Of a stretch of 64,000 nt of DNA, positions 53,937 through 62,304 are shown piece by piece (position 1 is the stretch's first letter; each line of letters opens with the position of its first letter). This stretch comes from UBA7985 sp002690455 (GTDB lineage: Bacteria; Pseudomonadota; Alphaproteobacteria; UBA7985): contig CBFIIW010000010.1 in NCBI GenBank assembly GCA_965662775.1, positions 44,652-108,651 on the forward strand, written 5' to 3'. The position numbers and the translations under genes were made by a program. The notes beneath the pieces were generated by a model, which worked only from the letters and a program-made list of their open reading frames with translations, was not told where the DNA came from and searched no databases.

Positions 53937-53980
53937 TACCCGGCGGACGTCAATAACCAACTCAAGATTGATTCCGCCGC

Positions 53981-54817
53981 TCAGCGGCGGCGCGCTGTTA
54001 ATCGCATGCCACCGATTGCATCGACGGTGAAATACTCGACAATCTTTGCGTAAAAGTGTCGCCGCGCTTCAAACAGGGCCTCGCTGTGCCGGCCCATAAA
54101 CTCAGCACGGTTGTTGTCGAAGACCGCCAGGCGCTCGGTGGTGAAGGTGCGCCAGTCTTCTGTCATGGTATCAGCAGCAACCACCTCGAACCCGGCTTGT
54201 TCAATGCTGGTGATATAATCTGCCGCGCCCACCATGGAGTTGGCAAACAACTCGCGGTTCAGTGTTTCCGCGTCGGCCGCGTCGAAGGCAGTCCCCTGTA
54301 TCAGGTCTTCGACAAACAGCATCCCACCGGGCCGGAGCAGATGGTGGATTTTTGTCGTGTACGCGGCGCGGTCGGGAATATGGTAGAGCGCCAGCCAACT
54401 GACAGCATGGTCAAAGCTGCCCGCCGGATAGTCGATGGTGAGGAAGTTGCCTCTATGATGGCTGACCCGATCCGCGAGACCGCAGCGGGCGGTTAGGCTT
54501 TCGCCCACGCTGTGGAAGTCTTCCTGTAGCTCCAGCGCCACCACCCGCGCGCCGGTACGGGCTGCAATCACACGTGAAGGCCCGCCCCAGCCTGCACCAA
54601 TTTCCAGCACGCGATTGTCTGCACGGATGCCGAGTTGATCGATCCCGTGCTCAACGCTTGCAGCCCCATGATAGTGCAACTGGTCAAAGGCGCTGACGGC
54701 CTCGACCGGCAGTGGCGCAATGCTCTCGGTGCGGTGTCCGGTTGCCTCCAGGTCGACGAGGATACTGCCGGCCTCGGCGTAGAGCTTCATGTCTTTGACG
54801 CGAAGGGTTTGGGTCAT
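53981..54817 (-). CDS. SAM-dependent methyltransferase (sarcosine/cyclopropane synthase-like)
   Basis: 278 residues. The SAM-binding motif is VLEIGAGWGGPSRVIAARTG, followed by VVALELQEDF and LLRPGGMLFVEDL. The HYHGAASVEHGIDQLGI segment before motif I resembles glycine/sarcosine N-methyltransferase-like and cyclopropane-fatty-acid synthase-like enzymes. The substrate is unknown. It lies 81 bases downstream of the ureide cluster on the same strand and could belong to that operon or stand alone. Confidence 0.83.
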   Translation of the reverse strand: MTQTLRVKDMKLYAEAGSILVDLEATGHRTESIAPLPVEAVSAFDQLHYHGAASVEHGIDQLGIRADNRVLEIGAGWGGPSRVIAARTGARVVALELQEDFHSVGESLTARCGLADRVSHHRGNFLTIDYPAGSFDHAVSWLALYHIPDRAAYTTKIHHLLRPGGMLFVEDLIQGTAFDAADAETLNRELFANSMVGAADYITSIEQAGFEVVAADTMTEDWRTFTTERLAVFDNNRAEFMGRHSEALFEARRHFYAKIVEYFTVDAIGGMRLTARRR

Positions 54818-54897
54818 TGCCGCAGACTCGCTTTCGTTTCAGTTCCGAGGCTTAGCTTAACGGTGAATCGATGCAACACAAAGCCAGCACCCCTTAG

Positions 54898-55815
54898 TCA
54901 AAGCCCCAGCGTGCGCAGTTGCCGGGCCTGACGCTGTGCCAGTGCCGTAATCTCAGCGATGCTGTCCGTGCTCAGGGTCGGGCCAGGGCGACGCAGGGTA
55001 GGGTGAGCAATGATGCCCTGCTGCGCCAGCGAATGCTTTCTGATTGCCAGACCCATGCGAGGCTGGGCTTCATAGCGGATCATAGGCATGTAGGCGTCGA
55101 AAATGTCTCGCGCACGGCTGATCTCGCCGCCCTCGCAGGCTGCGACCACCTGCGCCATCATTTCCGGATAGCCAAAGCCGGTCATGGCACCATCGGCCCC
55201 GCGCATCATTTCTTCAAGCAGGTAGAGACCGCCGTTACCGCAAAGGATAGAAATCCGACGCGCCCCGGCCTCTGATGCCCGCCGCAGAGCGCTGATTTTC
55301 TCCAACCCCGGCCAGTCTTCGTGCTTGAGCATCACGCAACTGGGGCAGTCCGCCACGATCTGCAGGATGACAGATGTTTCGATCTGCACGCCGGTAGCGA
55401 GGGGAAAGTCCTGCAGCACAAAGGGCGTTGGCCCCAGCACTTCGGCGACGCTGCGGAAATAGCTCAGGATCTGGTCATCGGTGCGCAGTGACCCCGCAGG
55501 GGCCACCATGACGCCAGCAGCACCGGCATCCATGGCGTTGGCGCTCAGGGCGGCCATCACAGCCAGACCCGGTGCCGACACGCCGACGACAACCGGCACG
55601 CTGGACCGTGCGACCACAGCGCGGACCACAGCAATGGATTCTTCAGCTGTCAGCTTCCCTGCTTCCCCCATCATCCCCAGGATAGTCAGGCCCGTAGCCC
55701 CACGATCGATATAGGCATCGACCATGCTCTCAATGCTGGCAAAGTCGATATTCCCATCGGGCAGAAAGGGAGTTACGGCGATGGTAAACACGCCCCGAGC
55801 GCTTTCATTGAGCAT
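54898..55815 (-). CDS. Dihydrodipicolinate synthase/N-acetylneuraminate lyase family protein
   Basis: 305 residues. The Schiff-base lysine is K164 in VMLKHEDWPG; the GxxGE phosphate-type loop is GMMGEAGKL (49-57). The tyrosine normally present in the YN-x-P motif is missing: the segment reads FVLQDFPLATG, so the chemistry differs from DapA. It overlaps the racemase-like gene by 11 bases and forms a three-gene operon with it and the hydantoinase. It is therefore likely to split or make a 2-oxo acid in ureide catabolism, not lysine synthesis. Confidence 0.87.
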   Translation of the reverse strand: MLNESARGVFTIAVTPFLPDGNIDFASIESMVDAYIDRGATGLTILGMMGEAGKLTAEESIAVVRAVVARSSVPVVVGVSAPGLAVMAALSANAMDAGAAGVMVAPAGSLRTDDQILSYFRSVAEVLGPTPFVLQDFPLATGVQIETSVILQIVADCPSCVMLKHEDWPGLEKISALRRASEAGARRISILCGNGGLYLLEEMMRGADGAMTGFGYPEMMAQVVAACEGGEISRARDIFDAYMPMIRYEAQPRMGLAIRKHSLAQQGIIAHPTLRRPGPTLSTDSIAEITALAQRQARQLRTLGL

Positions 55816-56518
55816 GCTTAGGATCCTTTAAGGTTTGGGAATGGCGGAGATTGAGGGCGATCTGCCCAAGGGCCATGGCGGTAGCGGCCTGACAGGGCTC
55901 GACGACCGGCAAGCCGGTGGCGTCTTCCAGTGGCGCGCGTAGATGGGCCATGCCGGCACAGCCAGTGATCAGCACGTTGGCGCCATCCTTATCACGCAGG
56001 CGTTTGCCCGTTTCGATCATGGCTGTCAGTGTCCGGTCCCGGTCCGCTAGTTCCAGGACGCCCAGCCCCAGCGCGCGGTCACCGGCGAGCCGGTCGAGCA
56101 CGCCCATTGCGCCAAAAGCCCGCATGTGCCTGGGGATAGAGGCAGAGAGAATGGCAATAACCCCAAAGCGCTGGCCCAGCGTCAGCGCAGTCATCACGGC
56201 AGCTTCCTGAATGCCGACGACCGGCAGGGCGGTTTGGTCGCGGAGTGCATGCAGCCCCGGATCCCCAAAGCAGGCGATAACGTAGCCTGACGCCTCAGAC
56301 TCATGTGCCGCAGCAAGGGCAAGCATGGGGGCAATGGTCAGGTCGGCCTGTCTCTGGGTTTCGATCCCAGGTGGACCTTCCTTCAGGGTCAGGCAGCGGA
56401 TCGGCTCGCCCCGGCCACTAAACGGAAGCAAGGCGGTCGCGATACCCTCGGTGACGGCTTCAGTCGAGTTCGGGTTCATAACGATCAGTGATTTCTGATC
56501 TTGCGGAATGGTAGTCAT
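55805..56518 (-). CDS. Asp/Glu/hydantoin racemase family protein
   Basis: 237 residues. Two catalytic cysteines are in place, C83 (IACFGDPGL) and C187 (ITGCAGMA), and the N-terminus VMNPNST is typical of hydantoin racemases. The CFGDPG form is that of hydantoin/allantoin racemase-type proteins. It overlaps the hydantoinase by 4 bases and the lyase by 11, supporting action on a chiral hydantoin or ureide. Confidence 0.88.
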   Translation of the reverse strand: MTTIPQDQKSLIVMNPNSTEAVTEGIATALLPFSGRGEPIRCLTLKEGPPGIETQRQADLTIAPMLALAAAHESEASGYVIACFGDPGLHALRDQTALPVVGIQEAAVMTALTLGQRFGVIAILSASIPRHMRAFGAMGVLDRLAGDRALGLGVLELADRDRTLTAMIETGKRLRDKDGANVLITGCAGMAHLRAPLEDATGLPVVEPCQAATAMALGQIALNLRHSQTLKDPKHAQ

Positions 56519-57945
56519 GGCGCCGTGCCCCCGTTTGCTGTAGCGACGGGTTGGCAGCCGAGATCGGGTCGATCAAGCCAGCGTCCGTTGCCCGGTTGAG
56601 CCAGAAACTTGCCGTTCTCAACCAGCGTCTCACCGCGCAGCATTACCTGCTCCGGCCAGCCGCGTACGGTTCGGCCTGCCCAAGGATTATAGCCAACATT
56701 GTCGTGGAGGTCGTTGGCGGCATAGGTGCGTTCCACCGTCGGGTTCCAGATCACAAGATCGGCGTGCTTACCCGGGACAAGGGCGCCCTTGTCCTTGAAC
56801 CCGTAGAGCCGTGCAGGGGCCTGCGCCGTTGCTTCAGCAAAGGCTCGCGGCCCCCCGCGTCCTCCTGCAACCATCGCATCGAACAGCAGCGGCAGCCGGG
56901 TCTCCAGCCCCGGTAGGCCGTTGGCAATCTGTGGGAAATCTGGGTTGGCGCCAGCAGCGAGTTTTCCACTCTCATCAAAACGATAGGGCGCATGGTCCGA
57001 CGAGACGAGGCTTACCGTTCCCTCCAGCAGCCCAGCCCAGAGGGCATCCTGATCGGCTTGGGTGCGCTGTGGGGGCGAGCACATCCACTTCGCACCTTCC
57101 AGTCCCGGTTTGTCGAGCACATCTTCGGTCATCAAGAGATAGTGCGGACAAGTCTCGCACCAAACTGGTGCACCGCGCGCTTTGGCTGCGCGAATGGCGT
57201 CCACGCCCTCGGCTGTGGAAACGTGGAAGATCATCACCGGCTGGTCGAGGTATTCCGCAAACCGGCAAATGCGCTCTATGGCTTCAATTTCGGCCATGCG
57301 AGGGCGGGAGCGGGCGTGGTCGCGCGGCGCGCGGTGGCCAGCCGCAAGCAGGTCTGCTCGGGCCCGAGCGATGATGGCATCATTCTCAGCATGCACACAG
57401 ACCAACGCACCGGCAGCGCGAGCCTGGTCCATCACCGACAGGATTTCGGCATCAGCGAGCTGGATGTTGTAGGTGGTGAAGACCTTGAGCGAGCGATGCC
57501 CCGTGCCAATCAGCGCGGCGAGGTCGTACTCAAAATTCGGTACGGTGATGTCGGTCAGCGTCAGGTGGAAAGCATAGTCGATCATGGCGCCGCGCGCCGC
57601 GCGGGCAGCATAATCGGTCAGGGTTTCCGCGAGGGTCTGCTCGGCTGCCTGCGCTGCGAAGGAAATCACGCTGGTGGTTCCGCCCATGGCCGCCGAGCGC
57701 GTCGCTGTTTCAAAGGTATCCGCGTTCCACTGGCCCATACCAGACATCTGCTCAATATGAGCGTGAACGTCGACGCCGCCAGGCATGATCATCCGCCCTG
57801 GCGCTTCAATCACTCGCCGTGCCTGCTTTACCGGGATACCAACAGACGTTATCGCGCCGTCATCGATGCCGAGTTCGCCTTCGATGATGCCGTCGGGGGT
57901 GACGATCTGGGCCTGTCGGATGACAAGGTCGATTTCCCGGCTCAC
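56515..57945 (-). CDS. Dihydropyrimidinase/D-hydantoinase family amidohydrolase
   Basis: 476 residues. Binuclear metal ligands H61 and H63 (DVHAHIE), carboxylated lysine K154 (LKVFTTYN), H185 (VHAEND), H241 (FHVSTAEG) and D317 (SSDHAPY). It opens cyclic ureides such as hydantoins or dihydropyrimidines. The start is a GTG at 57945 with GGGGCAAG about 7 bases upstream. First gene of the ureide operon; a perfect inverted repeat lies 175-203 bases upstream. Confidence 0.91.
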   Translation of the reverse strand: MSREIDLVIRQAQIVTPDGIIEGELGIDDGAITSVGIPVKQARRVIEAPGRMIMPGGVDVHAHIEQMSGMGQWNADTFETATRSAAMGGTTSVISFAAQAAEQTLAETLTDYAARAARGAMIDYAFHLTLTDITVPNFEYDLAALIGTGHRSLKVFTTYNIQLADAEILSVMDQARAAGALVCVHAENDAIIARARADLLAAGHRAPRDHARSRPRMAEIEAIERICRFAEYLDQPVMIFHVSTAEGVDAIRAAKARGAPVWCETCPHYLLMTEDVLDKPGLEGAKWMCSPPQRTQADQDALWAGLLEGTVSLVSSDHAPYRFDESGKLAAGANPDFPQIANGLPGLETRLPLLFDAMVAGGRGGPRAFAEATAQAPARLYGFKDKGALVPGKHADLVIWNPTVERTYAANDLHDNVGYNPWAGRTVRGWPEQVMLRGETLVENGKFLAQPGNGRWLDRPDLGCQPVATANGGTAP

Positions 57946-58403
57946 GCTGACTTGCCCCTGTGCCTATGAATTCACCCGCCCTGCTTCAGGCGATGGTGTT
58001 GCTGGTAAAGGCGCTGCCGCCCGAAAAATAACCAGCAGCTTCTGAACACTATGCCCGCAGAAGTCACGGGTGCCAAACAATTGCCCTCCGCATTGTCCCT
58101 GCCAGTCGGGGGCGAAGCACAACAAGGCAAGGTCTGGTCGCCTTGTTGCTTGCCACACTCATGTTTGCCGAAACGTTCTGAAGCCGTCCTGGCATCATTT
58201 TTGACACGGTGAGGGCTATACCTGCGGTCAACACCGCATCCGCAAAGGTTTTTATCCCATGTCCGTGATCCTGAAGCCGTCAGCAAACTCTCAAGCCGAT
58301 GCAGCCTCTGTAATCAAAGGTATCTCTGCGGCTTCACGCGCCTTAGTAGCGGCCCGCTTTGCGCCTTGACGATGAGGCATCCCCCTCCCAAGGTCTTGGC
58401 GGT
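57946..58403. other. Intergenic region upstream of the hydantoinase operon
   Basis: 458 bases (572 if the EAL gene starts at 58518) between divergent genes. It contains the hairpin at 58120-58148 and presumably promoters for both sides. Short minus-strand open frames here look unlike protein. Confidence 0.45.
58120..58148. repeat. Perfect inverted repeat in the hydantoinase-EAL intergenic region
   Basis: CAACAAGGC (58120-58128) and GCCTTGTTG (58140-58148) separated by 11 bases. It could be an operator or a hairpin in a leader transcript; no T-run follows in either direction. Confidence 0.5.
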
Positions 58404-58517
58404 ATGGACCTGACCACGACCTTGAGCCTGAAGCTGTAACTGAAACTGAAACTGGACATCTCCCTGCAGCTGAACCGCGATCTGACAGACCTCACGTCAG
58501 CGCAGAATGTTTCGGCG
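58404..58517 (+). pseudogene. Possible 5' part of the EAL-domain gene, interrupted by TAA
   Basis: ATG at 58404 opens the same frame as the EAL gene. It reads MDLTTTLSLKL, stop (TAA 58437-58439), then LKLKLDISLQLNRDLTDLTS straight into the EAL gene. The stop sits where the alternating L-K pattern predicts a lysine codon (AAA or AAG to TAA by one change). The run consists of CTGAAA-type hexamers. Confidence 0.4.
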
Positions 58518-59726
58518 TTGTTGCCCGTGACCGAAGCTGTTGCCTCAGCTTCGAGTGCTGTTGGCGTCGTGCTCCGCTGGCAGCCCACTGCGTTCTCATC
58601 CGCCCCTCACCGGTTCACGCTGCAGGCCGAGGTCTGCTCTGCTGCGGCCATGCGTGAAAGACTGAACCTGGTACTTGATGCGCTCGGACCTGAACCGTCC
58701 GTGGATCAGGACCCGGCGGCAAGCCTATTCCTACTGCCACCCGAAAGGGGCACCTTTCCCAGCGCTCAGGACCTGCTGGCCCCCTTGGGTGAAAGCCTGC
58801 TGTCTGCTGCTGGGCTGCCAATGCCTTTTGCAAACAACTTTGTTGATCTCCGGGTCTGGGGGGCGGCGGCGCTGGCGTCAAACACTGCCACAAATCAGGC
58901 TGCCAAACGCGCGATGAAACCAGCCCAGTCCAAAGCGACGGATCGGGTACAGAAGCCTGTGCCGCCAACCCTGCGCCAGTTTCTCGATGATGGAGAGGTT
59001 CGAGTTGCTTATCACGGTATTTTCCCCGCGGGCAGCGCAGTACCGGACCGCTATGAGTGCCTCGCCCGTTTTCAGGGCCCGGACGGCCGGGTGCTGACCG
59101 CCGGATACGTTCTTGATGGGAGCGAGACCGCCAGTGATCTGGCGGAGTTGGACTTGCGGGTGCTGCAGCATGCGATCCGTAAACTCAAGGCCAGGCCATC
59201 GCTGGCGTTGAGCGTCAACGTCAGCCGCACCTCACTTGGCCGCAAGAACTGGAGGGCAGAGGCCCTCAATGTCTTGCGCGCTGCCCGTCCGTCTAGCCTG
59301 AGGCGGCTGGCGCTGGAGATCACGGAGGTAGCCCCCTATCCGGGGGCAAGGGGAAGCGTGTCGGCGGCCTCGGACCGACAGGCCTTTTCAGACAATATCC
59401 GGGACGTTCGGGCAACTGGCGTCGCCGTTTGGCTCGATGATCTGGGAAGCGGGGTCGCATCGCTCAGTGAGGCGGTGGCGGGGGACATCAATGGGGTCAA
59501 GTCTGACCGCTCACTACTGCGCCATGCTGTTGCTCACGCCGACAGCTTTGGCGCGCTGGCTGGATTATCACGGTTCGCCGCCCGGCGGGGCGTGACATTC
59601 GTCGCCGAAGGTGCAGAGACCGCAGCCGAGCGCGCGCTAGCCGAGGCAGCTGGCGCCTCGCACGTGCAGGGCTTTTTCGCCGGATCACCCCGGCTGGCAG
59701 GCCGCGTCGAGCGGCCACATTTTTAG
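58518..59726 (+). CDS. EAL-domain protein (putative cyclic-di-GMP phosphodiesterase), start uncertain
   Basis: 402 residues from the TTG at 58518; there is no good ribosome site here. The C-terminal half (about 150-400) is an EAL domain: YECLARF in place of EALLR (A is C), VNVS, LEITE, LDDLGSG, GVKSD and FVAEGAET, all slightly off consensus but with acidic and lysine positions mostly kept. The N-terminal 140 residues match nothing I know. An in-frame ATG at 58404 would give a longer start (MDLTTTLSLKL, then an alternating leucine-lysine run) but is broken by TAA at 58437. Either that is a nonsense mutation or sequencing error, or translation begins downstream. Confidence 0.75.
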   Translation: MLPVTEAVASASSAVGVVLRWQPTAFSSAPHRFTLQAEVCSAAAMRERLNLVLDALGPEPSVDQDPAASLFLLPPERGTFPSAQDLLAPLGESLLSAAGLPMPFANNFVDLRVWGAAALASNTATNQAAKRAMKPAQSKATDRVQKPVPPTLRQFLDDGEVRVAYHGIFPAGSAVPDRYECLARFQGPDGRVLTAGYVLDGSETASDLAELDLRVLQHAIRKLKARPSLALSVNVSRTSLGRKNWRAEALNVLRAARPSSLRRLALEITEVAPYPGARGSVSAASDRQAFSDNIRDVRATGVAVWLDDLGSGVASLSEAVAGDINGVKSDRSLLRHAVAHADSFGALAGLSRFAARRGVTFVAEGAETAAERALAEAAGASHVQGFFAGSPRLAGRVERPHF

Positions 59727-59869
59727 GGGAAGCCACCCCTGTATCCATGAGATATGCACAATTGGACTAGCCAGAATTCGCAATAATCCATAAGACTGTC
59801 GCGGTGGATTTTTGGTCTGTTTTTCCTGACAAGGCTGGCAATAAAGCCATAGAGTCCTAGAGGCGACGG

Positions 59870-60895
59870 GTGCTGAAAACTATTCGGGTGGCAACTTACA
59901 ACGTGGCCTTGTTCGGCACAGAGCCGGGTGAGACGACGGGGCGCCTACATGCGCAAAATGACCCCCAAATTCACGATCTGCTCGCTATACTGACCCACGC
60001 AAACCCTGATATTGTTTTGATCAACGAGCTTGATTTTGATGAAGCAGAATCAGCGGCACGCGCCTTCGCACAGCGGCTCAGCGGCGCCCTGCCTGCGCAT
60101 GCCGCCTTTCGTGCCCGTGCCTTCACCAGCAATACTGGCGTGCCGAGCGGCTATGATCTGACCGGCAGTGGCTCGCTTGATAGCCCCGACAACGCGCAAG
60201 GCTATGGTGCCTTTCCCGGACAGTACGGCTTCGCCCTGCTCAGTCGGTTTCCGGTGACTGACGTGCGCAGTTTTGGCCGTTTTCTCTGGCGGGATATGCC
60301 CGGCGCGCGTCTGCCCGACGCTCATCCAGGGAGCGGGCAAGGCGATTATTTCAGCCCCGAAGCACAGGCTGTGCTGCGGTTGAGTTCAAAGAACCATGTC
60401 GATGCCGTGGTGGAGGTGCCGGGGCTGGGGGCGTTGCATCTGCTGCTCAGCCATCCGACCCCGCCGGTTTTTGACGGTCCCGAGCGGCGCAATGCACGCC
60501 GCAATGCAGACGAAATCCGGCTCTGGGCGGATTATCTCGACGGTGCCGACTACCTCGTTGACGATGATGGACGCACCGGCGGGCTCCCCCCTGATGCTGC
60601 ATTTGTCATCCTTGGCGATCTCAATGCTGATCCCGTTAGAGGCGACAGCCTTGACGGCGCGGTGCAACAAATCCTTCATCATGTGCGAGTACAGGATCCT
60701 AGGCCGATGGGGGCAGGTGGTCAAAACACCGCGGCTTTCCATGGTGGAATGCGGGTGGACTACGTGTTACCGGCAAATACATTATCGGTCGTAGATAGCC
60801 GAGTCTGCTGGTTTGCGAGGCGCGACCCGCTGGCGGTTCTGAACCGGGCTTCGGACCATTACCTGGTCTGGATTGATCTGAAAGTGGCGGCATGA
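59870..60895 (+). CDS. Endonuclease/exonuclease/phosphatase (EEP) family protein
   Basis: 341 residues. EEP motifs in order: TYNVALF (N), LINELDFDE (metal E), LSHPTPP, LGDLNADP (D and N), RVDYVLP, and SDHYLVW (D and H). No clear signal peptide. Members hydrolyse phosphodiesters or phosphates of nucleic acids, lipids or inositols. The GTG at 59870 has AGAGG upstream. Its stop overlaps the ATG of the ABC permease by 4 bases, so it is coupled to a sugar-type importer, suggesting a small-molecule phosphoester substrate. Confidence 0.85.
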   Translation: MLKTIRVATYNVALFGTEPGETTGRLHAQNDPQIHDLLAILTHANPDIVLINELDFDEAESAARAFAQRLSGALPAHAAFRARAFTSNTGVPSGYDLTGSGSLDSPDNAQGYGAFPGQYGFALLSRFPVTDVRSFGRFLWRDMPGARLPDAHPGSGQGDYFSPEAQAVLRLSSKNHVDAVVEVPGLGALHLLLSHPTPPVFDGPERRNARRNADEIRLWADYLDGADYLVDDDGRTGGLPPDAAFVILGDLNADPVRGDSLDGAVQQILHHVRVQDPRPMGAGGQNTAAFHGGMRVDYVLPANTLSVVDSRVCWFARRDPLAVLNRASDHYLVWIDLKVAA

Positions 60896-62301
60896 CCCTG
60901 ATTTCACGGCTCTTTAGCAAGGGTACCATCGGTTGGTGGTTTGCAGGGCCGGGCCTATTGATGCTGATCATGTGGCAGATTGCACCGATCCTGATCGCTG
61001 GCTTCATGAGTGTGCACCGCTGGAAACCAATCCGGGATCGCTTCATTGGGCTCGAACATTATGCCGACCTGCTAGGCGAATGGGGCCCGGGGGTACTGTT
61101 CTTTACCTGCTTGGCGTTATTGATTGGCGGGGTCTGGTTGTGGAACCAGCCTGCTCGCGCGCTGACCGAGGGCTTCCGGCGGAATCTGCTCGGCGGATTG
61201 CTGCTAATCGCGGCGGCCGGGTCGCTATGGGCGCGGAATTTCCTCGTTGACGCCATCGCGCGCTATCCGGAGCTGACAGAAAAGCGTGAGATCAGGGACT
61301 TCAAGCGAGCGACCTTCGAAAACTGGAGGGGCGAGGAAAGTGAACAACTGTTGCTGGTCGGTGGGGCTGCTCAGCAGTTCCTGTTGCACGCTGGCCTACT
61401 GGTCATATTGGCAAGTTTGATCCTGTTTCTGCCGTGGGGGCGTCTGGCACGCTGGGTTAACCGCGTTGTCGGCCTTGCCGTTCTGGTACTGGCCTGCTCG
61501 GCGCTTGCGCTGGCATGGCACCGGATGATAATCGCCGGCAACGAGGATTTCCTCGCCAGCCTGATCAGCACGCTGTTTTACTCTGTCGGTGTCGTATTCA
61601 TCCAGATTTCGCTGGGACTCATCATCGCCTTCGGGCTCTATCGCCGTCTGCGCGGTGACGGGCTGTTCCGCTACCTCATCTTTCTTCCCTACATCACCCC
61701 AGCGGTGGCCATGGCGACGGTCTTCAGCGTCATTTTTCGCGAGCGTTCGAGCGGTTTGATCAATCGCATTCTCGACCAGTTCGGGATCAGCCCCATGCAG
61801 TGGCTCACCAACGAGACTCCGATCATGCAGGCCTTGTTCGGTCTTGAGTGGGTAGGGCTCGCAGGCGGGCCAACGATCGGCCTGATAACGGTGATGATGT
61901 TCGGGATCTGGTCGTATGCCGGGTATAATGCGGTGATCCTGCTTGCCGGGCTGACCGCTATTCCCAAAGACCTGTACGAGGCCGCTGAAATTGATGGGGC
62001 CAGCCGTTGGCAGTCCTTCACCCGAATTACCTTTCCGCTGCTGTCACCGGTGATCTTCTTCCTTGCCCTGACTGGGCTGATCGGGACCTTCCAAGCCTTC
62101 AACCACACTTTTGTTATGTTCGAGCAGACCGGTGGCCGGAATGAAAGTCTCATCGTGGCATCGATCTTTGTTTTTCAGGAACTGCGGTCGGGAGACTTTG
62201 GTGAAGCCGCGACTATGGGTGTCCTACTGTTCTTCCTGATCCTTCTCATTACCGCGGCGCAGTTTATTCTCGCCGGTCGTCGACTGAATTCGGATTTGTA
62301 G
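60892..62301 (+). CDS. Sugar-type ABC transporter permease (MalF/UgpA-like) with an internal insertion
   Basis: 469 residues against about 300 for the family. The canonical first helix is at about 15-40. Residues about 66-213 are an insertion with several extra hydrophobic helices and a charged loop. The normal core resumes at FLASLISTLFYSVGVVFIQ, and the EAA loop EAAEIDGASRWQSFTRITFP is intact near residue 362. It overlaps the EEP gene by 4 bases and is 3 bases from the second permease. Confidence 0.88.
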   Translation: MTLISRLFSKGTIGWWFAGPGLLMLIMWQIAPILIAGFMSVHRWKPIRDRFIGLEHYADLLGEWGPGVLFFTCLALLIGGVWLWNQPARALTEGFRRNLLGGLLLIAAAGSLWARNFLVDAIARYPELTEKREIRDFKRATFENWRGEESEQLLLVGGAAQQFLLHAGLLVILASLILFLPWGRLARWVNRVVGLAVLVLACSALALAWHRMIIAGNEDFLASLISTLFYSVGVVFIQISLGLIIAFGLYRRLRGDGLFRYLIFLPYITPAVAMATVFSVIFRERSSGLINRILDQFGISPMQWLTNETPIMQALFGLEWVGLAGGPTIGLITVMMFGIWSYAGYNAVILLAGLTAIPKDLYEAAEIDGASRWQSFTRITFPLLSPVIFFLALTGLIGTFQAFNHTFVMFEQTGGRNESLIVASIFVFQELRSGDFGEAATMGVLLFFLILLITAAQFILAGRRLNSDL

Positions 62302-62304
62302 ACC

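Noticed and set aside
58404..58460. CRISPR or tandem repeat array from the CTGAAA hexamers
   Set aside because: Only a few imperfect six-base units, in frame with the EAL gene; no spacers or array structure.
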